Source: Lineolata rhizophorae (Eukaryota; Ascomycota; Dothideomycetes; Lineolatales; Lineolataceae). Taken from it: 38,677 bases of DNA. Shown piece by piece: positions 32,715 through 38,677 of the stretch. Position 1 is the stretch's first letter. Every line of letters starts with the position of its first letter. Location: positions 355,728-394,404 of the forward strand of contig MU001697.1 of the NCBI GenBank assembly GCA_010093515.1. Reading direction: 5' to 3'. A model generated the notes under the pieces. The model was not told the origin of the DNA, made no database searches, and saw only the letters and a list, made by a program, of their open reading frames with translations. A program made the translations under genes and the position numbers.

Positions 32715-34987
32715 TCAGGCAATATCCATCGTCTCGTCCTCACCATCGTCGTCACCCTCAACCTCTTCTCCAACCAACACCCCTGCGCTACCAGCACTCC
32801 TCTTCCTGATGCTTCCGGCCCCGCCGACGCCGAACTTTCCTCCTCCGAGCCCACCAACTTGCTCGAGCTCATCCCCACCAACAACGCGTCCATCCGCATC
32901 GACCTCCTCACATAACTCAATCATGGCGCGCTTGTTGAGCGAGTGGAAAGCTCTGGTACGCGTGACGCGTCCCCAGTGCAACATGCAGAAGCTCGCCGCG
33001 CGCCTGCGAAGCCAGACCTCGCCAGCCGTACCCGCGCGCTCCCAGATAGTAGCGGCGTGGTGCACGTCAAGCTCGCGCCCCAGGCGATGCACACACAGCA
33101 TGCGCAGACGTGGCATGTCGTATAGGTTCGAAAGCACGAGCATACCGGCTACGTCGGTGACCGAAGGGCCGGCTCCGTTGTGCGCCGCGATGCTATCCGT
33201 GTACAGGTAGTACAAAAAGGCACGAACGGCCGAGTAGGGTTCCGGCAGGTGCATCTTGCGCGAGTGGAACTCGGACATTTGCGCGGACCAAAGACGTGCG
33301 AAATGAGGCCAACGAGCGCACAAGAGGAAGCGATGCACGTGGATTGGGGCAGAGACGTTGGGGGCACCAGCGCGCTGGCTCGTAGCAGCTTCGGAGCCGT
33401 CCTCGGCAACGCTCACGAGTTCATCATCTTCATCCTCATAGTCATCGTCACGCTCAGCTGTGATAACAAAATCTGCACCACTACTTGACTCTGGAGGTTG
33501 GTTGAACGTGCGAGCGAGGTCGGCGCCGATGCCAGACAAATGAGAGGTCGTGTGGGAATCCGAGGCTGGAAGAGGCAACGACTCCGCGCGCGACTCAAGC
33601 GTGAGTTTGTTGCCCAAAAGTCCGAGCTTGCGCAGGTCGATCGGAAGCACGTCACTCAAATACTCCTCGCCGGTATGGGCATTAACACCGGTCGGCTCCG
33701 TAGGACAGCCAAGCAGCCAGGCATGAGTTCCATCTTCGTTCATGGCGCAGTAGTGCCATCTATAATTGGTATTGAACAGCTCTTTGCCATCTGCAAGCTT
33801 CTGCCAACGAAGAGATTCAAGGTCGAGGCAAGACAGGCTAGTCTCGCAAGAGGAGATGACGCTAGCCGGGGTCACAAAATCCAGAAGGCAGCCGGAAGAG
33901 AAGACATGGAAATGTGTTCCGGCCGTTTGGGAAGGCAAACTCGGACTCGAAATAAACTTGACAGATGAAATGTTCCCGGGAGCGACAGGCGGGTTGCGCA
34001 TCGACAGTTGATTCGGGTTTGCTTGGATGCTGCTCGAATTCGCCGTGTAGACGGTCGAGCTAGCTCCGCCGACGGAGGGACCCACATTGCCAAAAGGCGA
34101 GGCTCGCGCAAAGCGGGAGTTGGGGACAACTTGACGGTCCGCCTGAGAACCATACGATGTCTGGGACTCAAACGCAGGATTGCCGTGAATATCTAGCATC
34201 CAAATCTCGCTTGTACGCTCCATGTCCTCGGCCAGACCACCAAAGACCCAGATGCGCCCATCCCAAATCCAGGTCGAGTGGTCGTAGCGGGGGATGAAAC
34301 GCCACGTGCGGGACCAGGACCAGGTCTTCAGATCCAGATAGCAGATATCGTCGAGGACGTAATTATCGAGCCCAGTCATGCCACCCACAATCCAAAGTTT
34401 CTCGTCGTGGATGACGGCAGCATGACGGGCGCGTCCACGAGGCGCAGGTCCATGCAGCTCCGGCTGCGTCCAATTCGCCGTTTTCAGGTCAAATATAATG
34501 ACATCCGAGAGGTAGGCGCGGTGCTCGTTCTCACCGCCGTAGACCAAGAGCTTGTCGCCCTGCCAGAGGTTTGCAGTGTGCCCTAGCGAAGCCATTAGTC
34601 TACACGTCCCACACTGCAGCGCAGGAAACATGAAGGCGGCACTCACCCATGCGGACACCAGGAATGTCGCCATAGTTGTCGACGAGGCTCCACTGCTTGG
34701 TCTTCAAGCTGAGCTTGAGGACGTGGTTGTAGACTACGGTTGCAGTCGCCATGGGATCTAGTAAGCACAATGTAAAGATTCTCAAAAGCTAGCATTCACG
34801 CATGAGGCGCACCTTCGTCGGTGTACTGGTCGAAGCCTCCAAACGCGTAGATCTCCTCGTTCCCAACGTAGGTCACCGAAGCGTTCACTAGGCAGGCCGG
34901 TCTCGCACCCACGGTCGTGATGATCTTGGGGCGGTAGCTCTCGGAAGCCGGCATGCGACGGGCGGGCCTCGAGGGCGTGCCAGACAT
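32715..34987 (-). CDS. Kelch-repeat and BTB-domain protein (Ral2/LZTR1-like)
   Basis: Three exons (34987-34813, 34757-34647, 34582-32715) encode 717 aa. Kelch repeats fill the first half (EEIYAFGGFDQYTDE, DKLLVYGGENEHRAYLSDV, KLWIVGGMTGLDNYVLDDI, GRIWVFGGLAEDMERTSEIW). A BTB/POZ-type region follows at about residues 490-600 (PIHVHRFLLCARWPHFARLW, ...AVRAFLYYLYTDSI). The acidic C-terminus ends DDDGEDETMDIA. This order resembles fission-yeast Ral2, which acts upstream of Ras1, and animal LZTR1, a CUL3 adaptor for RAS turnover. The link is by architecture only. Introns have GTGCGC (55 nt, CTTAC branch) and GTGAGT (64 nt, CTAAT branch) donors and keep the frame. The ATG at 34987 has an A at -3; an in-frame ATG at 35098 would add 37 residues. 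Confidence 0.85.
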
Positions 34988-35981
34988 GGTAAAAGTGTTG
35001 GCGTTGGAAGGGGGCGAGGAAAGGAGGGAGGTGTTGGGGTCGGGGCGAGGGCCGGAGGAAGAGGCGGAGGGAAGGGGGCCCGCGGGCAAGGGATTCATGG
35101 GCGCGATGCAAGCGGCCAACAAAGCGAGAACGTCAAGCTGCAGCAGCGGTGGGCATGCTCCGATGCCCGTGAAAGCGGGCGGGTGGCGTTCGTTGGAGAG
35201 AAAGGCTGGCAAGGCTCGGGGTGAAGTAAAGTCCGGGCGCGGCTGCCCCTGCGCCCCGAGCGCCCCTCGGGCCTCAAGCCCTGCTACGTCGTTCTGCCGG
35301 GCGGTGACCAGCCCGGGGCGACACCATCCAGCGCCCGACACGTGCTTACGGCCAGCGCGCACCAGGTAGAGTTCGCAATCAATTTCAATCCCGCACCGCT
35401 GCACGATTTGCGAGCGGTGCGGCTCGCAGTCGACGTACGTCGTAGCATTCCACAATCTCGCTTCGCCCGCAGCGCCACGCCTCGGGCGTCCCTGGCAGCA
35501 GGTGGTTCGCCGGCTTGCTGCTGCAGCCGTGATTGGCGGGGCTCGGTGCACGGGATCTCGGCGATCTGCCTGCCGCCAGCCCCAGGCGGTCGCACGCGGC
35601 AGAACCGTTGCCCTGCCGACCCTCACGCCCCGTCGACCCCCAACAGACTCCATAAAGCTCGCCCTCAACTCGTCCTACTCTCCTCTCTCCTTCTTCTCCC
35701 TCACCAAATCCCTTCCCTCACATCCGCTTCCTCACTGTCTCCTTTAAGCTCTCATAACATCGCGCACACAAACACAATTCATCTGCATCATCACTGCTGT
35801 ACCATAACTTGCATCAGCATTGCATAGCGACTGTTTTTGCTTTAGGCTTCTTGTTCGGTATTTCGAAATACCACAAACCCAAAAAAAAAAAAAAATCAAA
35901 CAAAAAATCATACTCGTTGGTTAGCCCGGTTCAATTGATGATGTCACCTATGCTTACCCTTGTCTAGAATACCTCACCTCC
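34988..35981. promoter_or_regulatory. Divergent promoter between kelch-BTB gene and CDC20
   Basis: 994 bp between start codons. The left two thirds are GC-rich and open in several frames by composition. From about 35665 the plus strand becomes pyrimidine-rich (CTCCTCTCTCCTTCTTCTCC), a likely CDC20 transcription start area. The leader then has a 16-bp palindrome, an A15 tract and a possible leader intron from GTATTT (35858) to TTGTCTAG (35967), with CTTAC as branch site. Confidence 0.45.
35857..35895 (+). repeat. 16-bp palindrome followed by A15 tract in the CDC20 leader
   Basis: GGTATTTCGAAATACC (35857-35872) is a perfect palindrome; as RNA it can form a six-pair hairpin with a UCGA loop. 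Eight bases later comes an uninterrupted run of 15 A (35881-35895). Both lie about 90-125 nt upstream of the CDC20 start codon. Confidence 0.8.
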
Positions 35982-37871
35982 ATGGCGAGTCCGTCTGTCC
36001 TCACCCCCATCAAGGGTCGCAACAATGGCCTCTTCAATCCCCGGCTGGCCGGTGGCCGCATGGCTCTTCAGTCGACTCCGTCTCCTCGAACGCCCTCGCG
36101 AGACTCGGACATGAATGTCGCCGCGCAGCCTGCAGACTCCATTTACGCCGGCACCAACAACTTGATGTCCAAGTTCTCGCGCTCCGTGTCCAAGACGTCG
36201 GTGCGGGACTCGCCCAAGTCCAACATTGCTCGTGGCACCAACTCGCCCCGCAAGCTCGAGCTAGGCGTGTCCAACTACACCCTCACGGGCACTGGACATA
36301 GTGCGCACCATCATCAGCATGCGGCACAAACACCGGGCCGGTCGTCGCGACGCGGGGCCGTCAAGACGCCTACGAGGAAGAAGGACGCCGCTGACCGCTT
36401 TATCCCGACTCGGATCCAGAGTGATGACATGTTCAATGTGGCTGCTGGCCGGCTAGACATTGATGCTAAGCCCAAGTCATCTCGTCCGAATACCCGTGAC
36501 GGTGGAACGGCAGGCTCGTCGGTGCTGGCCAATGCGGCGAGCAGGACCAATAATGTCTTTAACATTGCGGGTGGGCGGGCTGCTGACGATCCCGCCACTT
36601 TGTCACTTGAGGGACTAAGCCTGAATGACAATGACGATGGTCCTGCCAACGGCCAGAACGGTAACGGCAAGCAGCTGGGTCCTGACGGCCAGCCGCTCAC
36701 TCCCAACAGTGCTGCGTACCAGTCATCTTTAGCTCAGGCCTGCGGTGTCAATCTCAACACTCGAATCCTCGCCTTCAAGCCCGCCCCGCCCGAGTCATCC
36801 AAGAGCATCGACCTGCGCAGCCAGTACAACCGTCCACTAAAGCCTGCCGCCGCTGCCTCAGGCTTCAGACGCCGCGTGGGCACTACTCCGGAGCGCGTGC
36901 TTGATGCTCCCGGCCTTGTTGATGACTACTACCTGAACCTGCTGGACTGGTCCGTGGGCAACCAGGTGGCTATCGGCTTGGAACGCAGCGTTTACATCTG
37001 GAGCGCCGACAGCGGCGCAGTGAACCCGCTACTGGAGGCGCCATCAGACACGTACATCGCGAGCCTCAAGTGGAGCCAGGATGGGGCCTACGTGGGCGTT
37101 GGCCTCGGCACCGGCGAAGTACAGATCTGGGATGTCGAGGAGCAAACGCGGCTGCGCAGCATGCTGGGCCACGAGGCACGCGTCTCGTCGCTCGGCTGGA
37201 ACAAGCACCTGCTGTCGACGGGCGGCCGCTCGGGCGCGATCTTCAATCACGACGTCCGCATCGCGCAGCACAAGGTGGCGGAGCTCAACGCACACGAGGG
37301 CGAGGTGTGCGGGCTCGAGTGGCGGCCCTCGGACGGCGCCCAGCTAGCCTCGGGCGCCAACGACAACCTCGTCTGCATCTGGGACGCGCGCTCGCTGACG
37401 GCGCCCAAGTTCACCAAGACGAACCACAAGGCGGCCGTCAAGGCGGTGGCATGGTGCCCCTGGCACACGAACCTGCTCGCCACGGGCGGCGGCAGCCACG
37501 ATCGCCAGATCCATTTCTGGAACACCACCACAGGCGCCCGCACCAACTCGATCGAGACGGGCTCCCAGGTCACGGCTCTCCGCTGGAGCACCGCCTACAA
37601 AGAGATTGTCTCGTGCGGCGGCTTCCCCGACAACTCGCTCTCCATCTGGTCGTATCCGAACCTGGTCAAGAACTTCGAGATCCCGGCGCACGACTCGCGC
37701 GTCTTGCACGCGACGCTGAGCCCAGATGGAGAGATGCTGGCGACGGCCGCGGCCGACGAGAGTCTGAAGTTCTGGAAGCTGTTCGAGAAGAAGCCAGCGG
37801 GCGCGACAGCATCGAGGGATCGGGACGCTGGGTCGAAGAAGAGCGGCATGAAGGCTATGACCATTCGTTGA
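35982..37871 (+). CDS. CDC20: Cdc20/Slp1 WD40 activator of the anaphase-promoting complex
   Basis: One exon encodes 629 aa. The C-box DRFIPTR is at residues 138-144, a conserved ACGVNLNTRILAFKPAPP segment (Mad2/APC-binding region) at 253-270, seven WD40 repeats at about 310-605, and the C-terminal IR dipeptide docking signal at the very end (MTIR). LVDDYYLNLLDWSVGNQVAI and QARV/EARVSSLGWNKHLLS-type segments match Slp1/Cdc20 rather than Cdh1, whose corresponding motif is YLNLVDWS. Cdc20 recruits securin and cyclin B to the APC/C and is the target of the spindle checkpoint. I see no KEN box. The N-terminal region has a short internal echo, MFNVAAGRLD (150-159) and VFNIAGGRAAD (192-202). The ATG at 35982 follows CACCTCC and is the first in frame. 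Confidence 0.95.
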   Translation: MASPSVLTPIKGRNNGLFNPRLAGGRMALQSTPSPRTPSRDSDMNVAAQPADSIYAGTNNLMSKFSRSVSKTSVRDSPKSNIARGTNSPRKLELGVSNYTLTGTGHSAHHHQHAAQTPGRSSRRGAVKTPTRKKDAADRFIPTRIQSDDMFNVAAGRLDIDAKPKSSRPNTRDGGTAGSSVLANAASRTNNVFNIAGGRAADDPATLSLEGLSLNDNDDGPANGQNGNGKQLGPDGQPLTPNSAAYQSSLAQACGVNLNTRILAFKPAPPESSKSIDLRSQYNRPLKPAAAASGFRRRVGTTPERVLDAPGLVDDYYLNLLDWSVGNQVAIGLERSVYIWSADSGAVNPLLEAPSDTYIASLKWSQDGAYVGVGLGTGEVQIWDVEEQTRLRSMLGHEARVSSLGWNKHLLSTGGRSGAIFNHDVRIAQHKVAELNAHEGEVCGLEWRPSDGAQLASGANDNLVCIWDARSLTAPKFTKTNHKAAVKAVAWCPWHTNLLATGGGSHDRQIHFWNTTTGARTNSIETGSQVTALRWSTAYKEIVSCGGFPDNSLSIWSYPNLVKNFEIPAHDSRVLHATLSPDGEMLATAAADESLKFWKLFEKKPAGATASRDRDAGSKKSGMKAMTIR

Positions 37872-38590
37872 GGGGACGGAGCTGCCGACACATAGGAAAA
37901 GGCAGAGTGTTGGTGAGAGCAAACACTCGCTCGGCGGCTGTGGCGGTGGATGAGATGTAGACGTCAGCAATCGGGGTGAGACTATTCTTGCCAATCGACA
38001 ACTAAACACATGTCTGTTAGCCTCCGGACGCAGCATGACATCCCATCAGGTAGGTTGGTAAGTAGTTTGGTTTGGGTACGTCGGGCGCAACGCATACAGG
38101 ATGGGCTTTTTGGTCTGGTCAAGCGGGTTTAATAATCTGTCCGTCTGCATTAAGGGGATCAACTTGTTGGAAACAGCCTTCCTCGGAATTATCATGAGTT
38201 TTCAGCTAGTCTTTTGCTCTCGAGTGTTGGTTTCAGGGGCTGTAGACTGCGTTTGGGACAGGTTCAGGACTGGCCAACTACACTTTCCCTCTTTCGCAGC
38301 AGGGGCCTTGAGGCTATCTTTGTACGGTACCGAATGTTATTAAACGATCCACCGCTCAAGAAACATTGCGTCTATTATCTGCGTGGGTTACAGGTTACCC
38401 GCATCGATACCCATGCCGGACTTAGCGAAAATCGCAGCGCGCGCGCGCTGTTACCACGTCTACCGAGATTGATAGGAAGTAGTAAGGCTTTAGTAAATAG
38501 AACACAGTTAATCCGCCTAGCGGTTCCTTAGGTCGCACTAGGAAGTTCTTAGTAGAGTATATAATCACTAAGGATTATATTCTAGAGTAA
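37872..38590. other. Gene-free 3' flank of CDC20, AT-rich toward the edge
   Basis: After the CDC20 stop no recognisable gene follows. From about 38440 the sequence turns AT-rich and carries short inverted repeats, the clearest being ATATAATC / GATTATAT (38559-38566 and 38573-38580, 6-bp spacer). This leads directly into the terminal tandem repeat and may belong to the same repeat family. Confidence 0.5.
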
Positions 38591-38637
38591 CTAACGTAAT
38601 CCACCACCTAGTGGCCCACACCACCTAGTGGCCCACC
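38591..38637. repeat. Short tandem repeat at right edge (17-bp period), inverted relative to the left edge
   Basis: Two adjacent 17-bp units, CCACCTAGTGGCCCACA (38604-38620) and CCACCTAGTGGCCCACC (38621-38637), preceded by CTAACGTAATCCA. The reverse complement of 38591-38620 matches 16-45 at 25 of 30 positions, with the same period and the same ACGTTAG inner border. CCACCTAGTGG is itself nearly palindromic. It is probably the edge of a dispersed repeat extending beyond the window. Confidence 0.6.
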
Positions 38638-38677
38638 CAGCCATCCTGACGCGCCCATCAACTTACATCTCAATTTT

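Noticed and set aside
34988-35668. Upstream in-frame extension of the kelch-BTB first exon
   Set aside because: The frame is open by GC-rich composition, low complexity and lacks family resemblance; the ATG at 34987 has a better context, with 35098 as an alternative.
35937-35947. TGATGATGT in the CDC20 leader as a snoRNA box C
   Set aside because: No box D or closing stem lies at a suitable distance downstream.

Overview
The window is about 38.7 kb of nuclear DNA from a filamentous ascomycete (Pezizomycotina-like). The evidence is a dense array of single-copy eukaryotic housekeeping genes, mostly short introns (48-94 nt) with CTNAC-type branch sites, a Zn2Cys6 regulator, a TEA/ATTS (AbaA/TEC1-type) regulator, and orthologues of fission-yeast genes such as Pof3, Slp1 and Rct1. 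The class cannot be fixed from the sequence alone. I see no virus-like element, intact transposon, CRISPR array or rRNA.

Layout. 1-45: short tandem repeat matching, in inverted orientation, one at the other end of the window. 277-375: intron-containing tRNA-Leu(UAA). 637-2433 (-): CTNNBL1-like splicing factor, divergent from 2643-4416 (+): TPR/F-box/LRR protein (Pof3/Dia2-like), which converges on 4436-5588 (-): quinone oxidoreductase. 6050-7693 (-): RRM cyclophilin (PPIL4/Rct1). 7694-10985: a 3.3 kb gene-poor stretch leading to 10986-12899 (+): a Zn2Cys6 regulator whose zinc cluster is one small exon in a shifted frame. 13930-17768 (-): RPB2. 18631-20100 (-): Dsk2/ubiquilin. 20981-24298 (-): TEA-domain regulator. 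25535-28375 (-): MRD1, with a candidate box C/D snoRNA in its intron. 28883-29625 (+): dynein light chain LC8 built from seven small exons. 29902-31987 (-): NPR2 (GATOR1/SEACIT). 32715-34987 (-): kelch-BTB protein. 35982-37871 (+): Cdc20/Slp1. 37872-38677: gene-free, ending in the second terminal repeat.

The genes do not form a pathway cluster. They cover splicing (CTNNBL1, possibly PPIL4), Pol II transcription (RPB2, Rct1-type cyclophilin), ribosome biogenesis (MRD1), ubiquitin and cell cycle (Pof3-like, Dsk2, Cdc20), motor and nutrient signalling (LC8, NPR2) and development (Zn2Cys6 and TEA factors). The two regulators have the long upstream regions (3.3 and 1.2 kb) common for fungal developmental factors; the housekeeping genes are packed 20-1000 bp apart. 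Exon structures were worked out by hand from reading frame, splice signals and family resemblance, with no transcript data.
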